Shown piece by piece: positions 34,352 to 45,400 of a DNA stretch of 64,000 bases (its first letter is position 1; every line of letters begins with the position of its first letter). Below the pieces are notes generated by a model. The model was not told the DNA's origin. It saw only the letters and a program-made list of their open reading frames with translations, and did not search any database. Source of the DNA: Schistocephalus solidus (taxonomy: Eukaryota > Platyhelminthes > Cestoda > Diphyllobothriidea > Diphyllobothriidae). The stretch spans positions 1-64,000 of the forward strand of contig WEDG01005315.1 in assembly GCA_017591395.1 (NCBI GenBank), written 5' to 3'. A program made the position numbers and the translations under genes.

Positions 34352-35487
34352 TCAAAACGCGCCCAAAGCTCTCGTCAAAATTAACGAAGGATCTCCTGAT
34401 TGCGCCTTAGCTTTCTTTGCTATATTCGCACAGTGCGACGATGGTTTGAGAGTGGGTGTTATCCATATACCCAAGTCCTTTAGAATATTTACCTCCTGGA
34501 GTTGGTGACCACTGATGAAGTACTGATATTCAAACCTAATCATCCTTCTGGAACTAGACCGCAGTCGGATTATTTGGCATTTGAAATTAAGGTTCAGCAG
34601 CCACTCATCACACCATGTTTGCAAGCGATCTAAGTTTTGTTGTAATTTCCGCGCATCCTCCGGTTTTTCAATCGAGTTCCATAACTTCAGATCGTCAGCG
34701 AACATTACCTTCTCGCATGTCAGACAATCAAGGCAGTCGTTCACGTATATCAGAAACAAAATGGGACCCAGAACGCTGCCCTGCGGAACTCCACTGTGAA
34801 CGGTTTCCCAGTGAGACTTGGCGTCTCCAATACAAACACGCTGGCGCCTGCCTGTGAGAAAGTCGGCCAACCATTTGAGTAGGTTGCCAGTCACACCCAT
34901 TTGACGCAGCTTAAAGATCAGACGTCTGTGTGGAACCCTGTCAAAGGCTTTGCTAAAGTCAATGTAGACCGCATCGACTGACAAACCCATTTCTAATGAT
35001 TTTGTCCAACTTTCCATGGATGAGAGCAGGTTTTGTGAGGCAGGATCGACCACTTTGAAATCCATGTTGATATGAACTAGCAAGTTATTCTCTTCAAGAT
35101 GCCTCATCAGTTCCGTTTTGATTATCTTCTCCATCATTTTGCAACAGATACTTGTGAGGCTGACTGGTCGGAAACTGTTTGGTGATGTCCTCTCTCCTCC
35201 TTTATAGATGGGGGTTATGTTGGCTATCTTCCACTCGGTAGGCAGAGCCCCCGCCTCCATCGAACTTTCAAATATCTTGGAGAGCGGAGAGGCCAGCTGG
35301 TCTGTGAGTTCATTGAGAACTTTGTGGATATACCATCTGGGCCAGGTGATTTAGTGGGCTGTAGCTGTTTCAGAGTTTTTCTTACGGTGTCCATTGGGAA
35401 CGACACCGTGCTTATTTTGTTTGTAGATGTGGCAGTACTGTAGTATTCTTCCTCGTCAAAAGGTGGTTCCTCTGTATACACGGACAT
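34352..35487 (-). pseudogene. C1 reverse transcriptase
   Basis: Two frames. The first (35,487-35,224) has LKQLQPTKSPGPDGISTKFS. The second (35,260-34,352) has TEWKIANITPIYKGGERTSP, SFRPVSLTSICCKMMEKIIK, DAVYIDFSKAFDRVPHRRLI, SGVPQGSVLGPILFLIYVND and KVMFADDLKLWNSIEKPEDA. The catalytic FADD box and the SGVPQGS box are present. One frameshift at about 35,250 and another near 34,380 break it. Confidence 0.9.
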
Positions 35488-35672
35488 AAAGAAATTGGAT
35501 AAGAGGCTGGACTTATCAGAGTTATCAGTTAACCTGTTTCCCTGATAGTCTTTTAGACAAGGAATGGAGTCCCGATTTCGTTTTTGCCTTATTTACGTTA
35601 AGCAAAAACCTTTTCGAATTTCTTGGTATGTCTTTGACTATTTCTGACTCAAAAGGCTGATCTTTCTTTTTC

Positions 35673-36760
35673 TCAGAAGATTCCGACACCGATTTCGCTG
35701 TTTCTTAAAAGGGGAAAATGTTCCCGTTGTTGATATCTGGCATATGTTCTCCACAGTCTTCTTTTTCTTCTTGAGATTCCTTTTATTTCCGATGTCACCC
35801 ACTCGGGTCGGGAGACGTACGATCGCCTTTTAAGTGGGCAGAATTTCTCTAACAACTGCTGAATCAAGTTACTAATGAAGAACCAGGCAGCGTTTGGGTC
35901 AGGTACATGTGCAGGGCTCCAGTCTATCCCATTCAGTAATTCTTTCATTTTGGGATAATCCCCTTTCCATACATTTCTCTCCCTAACTGCACGACGTTTA
36001 GGTACAGAAAAATGACTGTACTCCCAAGCAAGAACACAATGATCACTTCGTCCAAGCGGCACGTAAGAACTTAATGCAAGGATGCAATTGTCGTCTCTAC
36101 TTATGATTAGATCCAAACAGCTTGACTGCTGCCCATTTCGGAACCGCGTCTCCATTGTGACATGTTGGGTAAGAAACTCGTCATTTACCAACTGAAGTAA
36201 TTTCTGTTCGAATGAATTTTCCGATCGCGAGCAGTACATTGACACCCAATCGATATCGGGAGCGTTTAAATCTCCAAGTATTAATAAATGTTTGCTACGG
36301 CAGATTTGCTTTACCTCTGTGATGAGTGCTTTGTCCGTGTCCGTTCGCTGTCCTGGGGGTCGATATACCACGGCAATATGGAGGTCTGGATGGTTTGGGA
36401 CTTTCAGTTTACAACAAAGTATTTTGCAAGACGAGTTCCTATTTGGTGAGGGCCCATCCGGAATGAAGTCAATGCCTTCTCGTATGAACATTGCGATTCC
36501 ACCACCCCTATGTCCGTTTCTATCCATGCGGATAAGCTGAAAACCGTCTATCCTGACTTCTTTGTCTGCGATTTTTTCATTTAACCATGTTTCAGTTAGA
36601 GCTATGAAGTCAGGCTGTAAATGGTCCACGACCAGTTTAATTTCATCCATTTTGTTCAATAGACTCTGCACATTTGCGTACATAATTTTAATTTTGTTTT
36701 CTTCCCTCGATTTCTGAAGATTTTTGGTTCTTTCTTCCACATGGCGATTATTTCTGGATA
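35673..36760 (-). pseudogene. C1 endonuclease domain
   Basis: An open minus frame carries KIMYANVQSLLNKMDEIKLV, LQPDFIALTETWLNEKIADK, GGGIAMFIREGIDF, AVVYRPPGQRTDTDKALITE, LLILGDLNAPDIDW and GRSDHCVLAWEY. These are the ordered EEP motifs, including ET, the GDLN catalytic box and SDH. It looks intact through this stretch. The N-terminal ORF1 tail is fused in frame upstream. Confidence 0.9.
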
Positions 36761-37260
36761 TTTCACGAGATATATCCAGTCTCCTGCCTGGGTTCAAATC
36801 TATAGGCATTTGGTAGGGCTTTTGACCGGCGTGGTTGCCGTCAATTTCACCGGATGTTCCCATAAAAATGAGCACACCGTTTTGAATATTTTGTTGTCTA
36901 CTATTTTCAAGTTTTCTTCCCCCTCGTATTGACGTATTTTTAATTCTGCTACCAGTGTCCTCATTTTCATCCGATCGGTGGGAGAGTAATCCGGCTGAAA
37001 AAAAACCACGATGATTCTTTCGTAGTCGGAACTTTTGAGAAAACGATAGATCTACCTGCTGTTTGCTCCCCAAGACGACTTTTAACAGTTTTGGTCGAAC
37101 CTCATGCGTTTCATTTCTAACGAGAGGCCCCAATCGAAACATCTTTTTGATTTCGAATATCACAATAGTTTCTTGCGTATCATTCAATAAATTTTGAAAT
37201 GTCAGCAGATCCTGTTTTACCCTTTCTTTTGGCGTTTCACCAGTAGCCTCTGAGATTCAT
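36560..37260 (-). pseudogene. C1 ORF1, 3' part
   Basis: The minus frame RPKLLKVVLGSKQQVDLSFS then QKFRLRKNHRG shifts into FFQPDYSPTDRMKMRTLVAE and LKIRQYEGEENLKIVDNKIF. This is the conserved ORF1 C-terminal region of CR1-like elements. One frameshift occurs at about 37,005. ORF2 starts near 36,760, overlapping or following closely. Confidence 0.7.
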
Positions 37261-37360
37261 TGAACTACCAGACAAAATGATCTGTCAGGGAAAAAAATAG
37301 TTTCTGCAGCCTGCTTTCATTTATTGATGGAAGGTTGAATCATGCCCTTTGTTACAGTCT

Positions 37361-39095
37361 TTATAAATAAATAAATAATAAATAAATTGTATATTTAAGG
37401 CCCAGAGAGGCCCGTCATTTCAAACTTAGTATCGCGGTATAAATAAATACAAAGTGGATAATTGCTGCACTAGGCGAGCAGCCATATTAACAGCAGAAAT
37501 GAACAATATGGTAGGCATATCCGATTCAGAACGATTTGCCATTTTTAAAGCAATAGTCAACAACCTTTGACATATACGGTGAACTATAAAAGAAGCAGTA
37601 AAAAAATCCTACGGTTAAATCGGAGGCGGAGTTCGGCGAGCCGCCAATTTAAAAAAAGATTAGGAGAGAACTACTGCTTCACTAAAAAATTAATAGCTAG
37701 ATGCAATGGGATCGTATTGTGATGTTGCTGACAACGTATGAAGGTTCGGAACGCTCCTTGTCGTGTGAGAGATAATATAGCAGTCTGAGCTACTGTTTGT
37801 AACCATCAGTGGAGGTGAGAGAGAGGAGGAACTCATCGTGGACACCAGGATCGAAACGAAGAGGGGACAGTAGAGGCCATGAGATCATCATCGAGATGTG
37901 ACCTTGCTGGCTGCATAGTCAAACAATCAAAGAGGCAAAACCACGAGAAGCCGCCACGATCATCAACTGAACCGGGAGACCATCGTCGGGGTTGCAAAAT
38001 CGGAGTAAATTATCAAGGTTGTCAAGAGTTTGCGATGCTAGTTTAAAAGGGGGGACGAAAAAGTGAATGCAAAGATTGACTCTGCAGAGGATGATGGAAA
38101 TATAATTAGAGACCAAAATAATATCAAGGGAGCTGCCTCAAATACCAGATGGACCCTTTTCGAAATCCAAAAGTTGCGAGTTTGGGAAGGAAACAGACAA
38201 TCAGGACTTTATATCTTCCGAAGTTAAATGTTTGCGTAATTTGGTTTTGAAAAAAGCTATTGTAGACGACAACCTAATTTCCAGAGGAAGATTATTCCAT
38301 ATAAAAGCATATTTGGAGGCAAAAAACTGAGAAAGATTAGTTGTGGAGCTAAGGGGTGGAGAAATGATCATGGAGGAATTACGACTAGCATAGAGTTGAT
38401 CTACCGGAGTGAGAGCGTTAATTCGTGGGAGATTTGGGCTAGAGTTAACGCGAAACAGGAAGCAGAGACCGGCTTCGAGTCTTCTAACCCACAGAAGTAT
38501 AATGTTTGCTAACTGGCATCTATCCGTATAAGAGATACTTCAGTCCGTGGTGTTCAGCAGCCCAAAGGTGGGACAGCAGTATTATTGGATAGGAAGAACA
38601 AACATGTGGTACAGGTTTAACTTTATTTCCGGAAGCAAGCAATTATGTGATATAAAACCACATATCTGTGCAGCCTTTGCAGAAATTCAATCTGCATGAG
38701 GCGATAATGCTAGCTTATTTGTGTAACTTAGACCTAAGTCTTTTATGGTTGATCGTTCTAAAAGTGTACTATTTTGAAATACTAGGAGTCAAGGAAGCTT
38801 GGCAGGGCCAAAACACATGAAACTACTATTGGATTAAGAAAACTCCATATGCCAAGTACAGCTCCAACGTGAGAGCATAAGTAGATCAGTGTTGATTTTA
38901 TCAAGGCAACTATTAGCAGTGTCTTTATAAAATGAATAAATGCACTTGAGATCGTCAGCGTAAACGAAATTTTGTGAATTTGTGAGTAAATTTGAAATTT
39001 CGTTTATGTCCAGAATAAAGCGAAGGGGACCTAGAACGGTGTCTTGAAAAACGCCACTCGTGATCGGCTGAGGCATCGAGTAGCTTTTACCTACT
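37361..39095 (-). mobile_element. C3: LINE nested inside C1 ORF1
   Basis: Minus-strand RT piece at 39,076-38,834 with SGVFQDTVLGPLRFILDINE and NFVYADDLKCIYSF; the palm YADD is intact. A C-terminal part follows at 38,440-38,220 (LTPVDQLYASRNSSMIISPP, FIWNNLPLEIRLSSTIAFFK). The 3' tail is (TTTA)n on the minus strand at 37,385-37,361. The family differs from C1. It interrupts C1's ORF1, so it inserted later. Confidence 0.75.
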
Positions 39096-39143
39096 GTGTT
39101 TTTTTACTTTTTAATTTACTATTAACTCATTTTTTCTACTATT

Positions 39144-40440
39144 TTATACTGTGTTCAAATTGGTCTTTATCTGTGAGCCTGCTGGTTGATGTGCAGACAT
39201 CCCTATGGCTCTTCCAAACAGCGTGCGTCCTTCTGACACTGCATTTGCTCGAATAGCACCCGGGACACCTGAATTTGGGTTCGTGGGATCCAGGTCAGTC
39301 GATAAGTCGCAGGCAAATTTTCCGCCATTACCTTGCTGGCTACCATGCCCTGCTCCATTGTAGTTCGATGGACATGTATAGAGGATGCTGCTGTCACTCG
39401 TCCGTGGCATTAAAGATACCTTACAATTACTGTTTTTCGACTTTTCAGAGACCGTCGATCGCTGATTGACTTTCGTGCAGTCGGATTCTATGTGCACCAG
39501 ATTTCTCGAACCTGGGGATATGTAAGACATCATTTCATCCTCGCTTATTTTCTTACTTGTCATCTGTATTTCAACTGACTCAGAGGTTGGTTCTAATGAC
39601 TTCGTTCTTTTTCTCTTTTTGTTTGCGCTTAATGTTGTGTCTATTGACCTCTACCGTTTCCTTGTGATGATTATGGTCTAGCTTGCTGATGTTTTTAAGC
39701 TCATTTGCATCGTGTTTTGGCGAGTTAATTTTGTTATATTTGATGAGCATGGGTAGGAGCATTTGATTCAGGCAAACCCTGGACAACTACACAATCCTCT
39801 CGTTCTAGGGCTTCCTTTGATACACAGCCGACCATATTTTCCTCTGAATGTCCTGAGGGATTCATGAAAGTGGTTTCTTGACTTTGTACTCCTGATATGG
39901 TGTCTCCCAATTCTATATTAACACGCATTTGATTTTTTTGCTTTCGTCGATGGGCTCTTTCGAACTGCTGGGACAGCTGATAGAAGTTGAGTCTGGAGTC
40001 GGGACTACCTTTGAAAGAGGCACTGTTGAAGTTGGCCATCTAAGTTTGCATTTAGCGGTTTGCACCCCATAAATTTCGAAGCTCCTAAGATGGTTTTATC
40101 TTGAAATATTTGCATTTGCACCTTGCTTTTTTGTTTTTACGCAGGAAATTCGGTTCTGTCCGTCAATATTCTGCTTCTGGAGCTTCCTTATATCCCCAAG
40201 CTCGTCTTCCAACTTTTTGAGTTTGATCAATATATTGGTACAGCTAACGCAAAGTTCATCTTCGTAAACCACACTTTTTATGGTAAGTACGTTTTTAGCA
40301 CGTTTTGCCGATCGTGAGCTGCAGGCATAAAGAGCATGAGCACAAACCCTGGAAGTGAAGGTAATATTACCGGGATTTCCTTCTAAAGAAGTGCCACTGC
40401 TTTGTGTGCTATTATCGTCAAAATGTTGGCTGTCCATCAA
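39144..40440 (-). pseudogene. C1 ORF1, 5' part
   Basis: Three minus frames. The first (40,440-40,096) carries CVSCTNILIKLKKLEDELGD, a Cys pair followed by a likely coiled coil. The second (40,039-39,734) starts MANFNSASFKG and ends VVVQGLPES, a phrase typical of CR1 ORF1 proteins. The third (39,563-39,144) is Ser/Asn-rich. ORF1 proteins bind the element's RNA. Frame breaks and the C3 insertion make it non-functional. Confidence 0.65.
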
Positions 40441-40450
40441 TTATAAAGTT

Positions 40451-42900
40451 TGGTAAGTATTTCAAGCGATTGAGTACATCTATTGTTTTACAGTTAACCA
40501 AAAGAACTTGATAAAACCTATGAAGGATATTTATAAATGACTCAGCCATTTCTTAGGTCACAAGGAGTCTGGATAACTTTTGACCTTGACAAATTTGACG
40601 ACTTGTTTTAATAGGCTGTTATTTGCGCACGAATCAGTTCTGCAGTCCATTAGAATTTGCTGAAAAAACAAAATTCGCTCGAAATACGATTTCGTAGACA
40701 TTTCCACGCGAGAAGGAAATTCCGAAGACGCAGAAAGTAATTTTGCACGTATGGTTCCGGTGTCAACGTTGGAGACGGTAAGTTTGAGATGGTATCGAGG
40801 TCAAAATTGCCGTTAGAGAGCAAGAAATACCGTTGTGCTCAGTCGGGCTCAGTTTTAACAGCATTTCATGACTGAATTTGTGTGTTTATTTATATACGTG
40901 AGCGCGGGTGTAACGTACCACAGTTCCGACAGAAATGTTTGAATGGGCTGGGAGCACTTTTCGCGCGGATCCCGGATGGGGATGGAGGGATGGAATGTCG
41001 GTGAAGATGCCGGTGCCCCCTTCCACTCTCAAACGCTGACCTGTTGGTTCGAAATCTGACGCTCTGATGTCCAATTTGGCCCTGTCTGGCTCCGTTTTCC
41101 CTTAAATAAACAGATCAGAAGTGAACTCATTTGTGAACAGCTTTCTGTGCATCATTTCAATTCAGCAAAAAATAACATCAGCAACTGTGTGTCACCACCT
41201 CAAATTTTGATCCCAAAATCTCATGAGTTAGGCAATCTACTGTAGATCAAGCTGACTGTGAAATGCACGCGTGAAATCATCTACCAATCAGAGTGCGCAA
41301 CGTCCACGCGTGAGCGTGTTGCCCTTGCTTACGCGTGCTGTCCAATCAATTCACAGGTGCTAAGGTGGCAACAAGCAAGACGCAGCCAGCTGTTTCGCTG
41401 TTGTTACCGGCCCATAGTACGTCCCTAGGCCTTGTGCAGTGAGTTATATACAGAAGTCAAGTAAGCGTGGGACCCTCACTGGTGTGGTTATGATCTCACT
41501 CGATATAATTCTGTGTAAGCCTGCCAGTTTGCTACTGGCGGTAAAGGAACGTTGTGGCATAGGACACATGCCAAATATAATACACAGGTATGTTGCTAAG
41601 GTTGCAACAGGCAAAATGCAGACAGCTGTTTCACGGTTGATAACGCTCGTCAATTGCCGGTAGAACATTCAGGCTATCAAACGGGAAGCAACCAATCAAC
41701 AACAGGCACACCAGTATTTTAGAGCTGTTAGGAGACAAGTAAATATGATGAGTGTTGTCGCGTTCCATATTGCGATACTCGGGCTCACAGAACAAAGAGA
41801 TTGGTCTTGGAAACGACCTTCTCGACGTGATATAACAGGAGTAAACCAACCTAATTATTAAAGATGATTAAAGGAGTAAAAAGCACGCTGTTTGCGTGAA
41901 ATACTTTCCAAATCGGGACTAAAAAGGTTGTTCCGGTGTGGAGGAACTCAACCCAGCATCTTCCCCGGGTTATTAATAGTCTGACAGGTTGTGGTGCTCA
42001 GAATGCCATGCTATCATCTTGCTAGACGTCGCTGTTAATATATCTGCGACCGTAAATATTCGTCCGGTTCTATGTATCAGATTCTACCCAATCGCGAAAG
42101 GTGCTCTGGTTTGACCTCCAATCTTGCACTTACTGCTTACTTCCATCCATCCTGCTCACAGTTTCTGAACCTAAAAGGTGGCGATAATGCATTGCGTGTG
42201 AATGAATCTTTTCGATCCCGGAAGACACTAAATAAAACCGTAACGCTGCTCAGTGACCAAATAAGTTTGGTTTGACCCTCGAGTCTGGAACCTGAGGGTT
42301 GACTGATGTAATCGAAACAGTCAGAAGTGACAAATCCAGTGGAGTGTCGTTTATAACTGTTCATGTAAGAGGAAATTGTCATCAATAATCATCTGGCTAA
42401 TCAAATCTCGAGAAGAGCTTTCAAACCATCTTTGAGATTATGCTGCCAGGTCACGTCTCTTGCGAATGGTGACCAATGAGGGCCGGGAAAAAAATTGAAG
42501 TTACCAATGCTCGACAGCAGTTGAATTCAATGCATACTATTGACGCGATAAAGTGAGCTGCTCTTGAGTACGGAGATTAATTCTCGCCGTGAAGACAGGC
42601 AAAGAGCTCCCGAACTCTTCAAGTAGTTACTTCAAATTAACAGCGTAATTAGATGCTAACAAAACGATCTACAAATTCGTAATCTACAGATTTTACTTTT
42701 GCATCAATTAAAAATTCCCCGAAGCCATCTTAGCATAACAATGAGTACGATCAAGTTGCTACGACAGTTAACGTTGGAAACTGATCTGATCAGCAATTGT
42801 CTCAAGCTCAACAACAAATCCTCGAGGATGGGAGATCTGAGGCACTTTACAGAATACCAGATCATGACACAGCGCAGCACCAAGGACGTGCACGGAAATA
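40451..42900. other. Spacer; weak direct repeat near 41.36 and 41.58 kb
   Basis: No protein recognised. Two copies of a cacaggt ... gctaaggt-gcaaca-gcaa ... cagctgtttc word set lie at about 41,355-41,405 and 41,583-41,640, in the same orientation. This could be a small unnamed element. Confidence 0.4.
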
Positions 42901-42904
42901 GGTT

Positions 42905-43090
42905 TATTGTGATAGCAGAATGAAGCAGCATCTGCTGCAGTTCCTTCACTTCCACTCACCTGAGCCCGGTGGCAAGATAGAGTTAGGCCGATTGGAAGTA
43001 GGTTCTGACCCATTGGCTGACAAAGCTATGCGGTCCGTTTACGCGTGCCATACACACGACCTGGTTCTGCAGAATACACCAGGTACCAAT
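42905..43090 (-). mobile_element. Worn RTE-like 3' UTR fragment
   Basis: The plus strand has cacctgagcccggtggcaag and tctgctgcagttcc-like words that align with the terminal module at 53.76-53.84 kb. Low identity. Confidence 0.45.
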
Positions 43091-43682
43091 GTAAAGGACG
43101 TCCGGATAGCCAACTGAGCATGAAAACAAGTGCGATAATTCAAGGTCTTCTCTCTGTTGCTGGCTTCCGTCACTCCGGCTGCCAAAAAGTCCCTGCCTTT
43201 AGCTGCCTTAGCACGTGCGCGTGTGACCTGCGCGTCCTACAATCACCGGAGCCGGTTATTTCATCCCATAGGATCACGGATTGACTGATTGCCATGGGCT
43301 TATTTTGCCTACAGGTCTCACACATCCCGAATAGCAGTTGAAGCCACAAGTGGCTCTTCTGCTATTTGTAGAATGAGAGCTACCTTTGCAGACTCCTGTC
43401 CCGAACTTTTAATTTGGAAAAGCCATATTATTGTGCGTTCGGACGGCATTGCATTCCAATTAACAAATAGATGTATATGTGTGATTCTCTGATACTTGTC
43501 AAATTGAATAAGGAAGAGGCAGATGAGGGGAAAGAGGAGGAAAAGGAGAAGGGGTGGGGAAGGCAAGAACAGTAGAATACTGGAACAACGCGCAAAATGT
43601 TCGATCTTTCGGATGGAGGTTCATCGATCGATTACGCGGCTTGATCTCGAGCCCCGCCCGCCCCGACGTAAGAGCATTAGCA

Positions 43683-43905
43683 AGAAAGACAAGGGAAACT
43701 GGAATAGCCATTTCTGACTTATTAATCGTCATGAGCCAATCATACTCAACGCCAGGTGGTGCCACACCTGAGGCTCAAACCCGCGACCCATTGATCAGAA
43801 GTCACACGATCTAAACATTGAGCCAAGGACTCATAGTATTGCCGGTTTAGATCGGGAATATGGAACGGGTTGATGAACGCTCATCGATCGTAAGCGGAAC
43901 CTCAC
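43683..43905 (-). mobile_element. tRNA-derived SINE
   Basis: Minus-sense copy. The plus strand shows the tail (gacaagggaaactggaatag, ttattaatcgtcatgagcca), box B remnant (gaggctcaaaccc) and head extension (tgccggtttagatcgggaat). Box A is worn. Confidence 0.65.
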
Positions 43906-43993
43906 TCGTCCCTATCTGCATTGGGGATCATTCTCGAGCTCCGCCAGCAGCCGCACAGAGGCTAATAGTAGAAGAGACAGAATGATATTACAT

Positions 43994-44150
43994 ACAAAGA
44001 CAAGGGAGACTGGAATGGTCATTTCCGGTTCATTAGTCGTCATCAGACAGCCATACCCAACACCAGTTGGTGTACTACCCGAGGCTCGAACCCACGACCT
44101 GTTGAGCAGATGTCCAACGCTCTAATCCACTGCTATAAGATTACATCCAT
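43994..44150 (-). mobile_element. tRNA-derived SINE
   Basis: Minus-sense copy with tail gacaagggagactggaatgg, ttcattagtcgtcatcagac and box B gaggctcgaaccc; the head is truncated near 44,150. It lies next to the preceding copy, in the same orientation. Confidence 0.65.
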
Positions 44151-45400
44151 GGACAGGTGTAATAACAATAAAAGTCTTAACAGCGAATGCAATTGTGATT
44201 TTAGGCCACAGGAATAGGAGATAAGAAGTGGAACGTCACTTTGGGGGATAGTTTATTCTGTACAGAACTATCGCAGAAGGGGTTGGAGGAAGTTGACTGT
44301 CGGATGAGGGCACGTCCAACCGCCGCGTCTGTGATGTCCCCAAGTGTGCGCGACCGTGCGGTCGTCAAGTGGCATCCAGCGCGCATTGTCGAGGGCCAGA
44401 CAGCGACTGTTGTGCATGTAGGCGCTAGAGGTTCAGTGTTCAGCATGGACACGGCGTTGGATTACTACAGGCCCCTGAGACGACTAGGGATTGGAATTGC
44501 CTACAAGACCTTCCCTAGCCCAGCCACCAAGTGATACGTGATACGAAGTGCCCAATCCCAAAACTGGAGAGGTGAGTCAGCTGCTGTCGGGTAAAATTCC
44601 AATACCGAAAATTCAACGTTGGACGAGAACAGAAGAACGCCAACTAGCAGTGTGGGAGTTAGATCGGACTTTAGACGTCGTAATATACATGCAACATTTA
44701 CTGCCTAAGAGTTTGACTTTGCTGCGGCCGAGATTGGGATCTGAGCCGAAAAGTACACGGCATGGGGAATTCTTCGTCATTTGATTTTTTTAACCAATCA
44801 GAAACTGGAGAGTATTACTCTGTGTGCTGCTTCCCCTTCCCCACCGCGAACGTAACCAAGGGGCACAAAGATCATGTCGGATCTAGGTTGCTGGCTCATC
44901 GGAGACCTTAAAACCACACACCCAAGGCGTTAGTAGTGAGCAGGCAACACGATATGAACGATTGACTAGCGCAACTGACGACATCCATTACCTGCTTCAT
45001 GAGCTCGCCGGAGCATCGGTAACTTGCATCTGAATTAGTTAATTGAAAATTACACTTTCATAACATCTATCGCACCCTCTCTTTCCACACCTACCTTGCT
45101 CTGAATACAAAACACTATCAAGAGGATCAGAATTTGGTACGTGTGCCCTTGCTGACAAAGAATAACAGTTTTTCTACGCGTACCACATGCGAGACATGGC
45201 TACAATCTCACCTACGTGAGCGCGCATAACTTATGCGTTTTACTTTCATCCTGTCTGATGATGTTCAGTTGAATTTGCCTTACAAAAATGTTACCACCCA
45301 ATAAGCTTGCCCCGTTACTCACTGCTCCTGACATTAAACACGTCCTCCTCACGTTTGAGGGAGGGAAGACAGAAAAAAATAGCTTTAAGCCTTCATTTCA
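44151..45400. other. Spacer downstream of the arrestin gene
   Basis: A plus frame of 97 codons at 44,241-44,534 has no recognisable domain. No obvious polyadenylation word on the minus strand close to the arrestin stop was found. Confidence 0.35.

Larger units (their letters stand above)
33765..40450 (-). mobile_element. C1: CR1-like LINE, ORF1 and ORF2, interrupted by C3
   Basis: Long minus-strand element. ORF1 begins near 40,440 and is interrupted at about 39,095-37,361 by another LINE. It resumes with ATGETPKERVKQDLLTFQNL at about 37,255. ORF2 (endonuclease and RT) runs from about 36,760 to 33,890. The last readable box (33,886-34,131) has LRGHQYKLKRKHAKLEVRAN, FFSKRVVEEWNKLPTSVVQA and VEMFQRRLDEFL. 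The 3' end is near 33,770. ORF2 has few disruptions, so this is a rather young copy. Confidence 0.85.
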
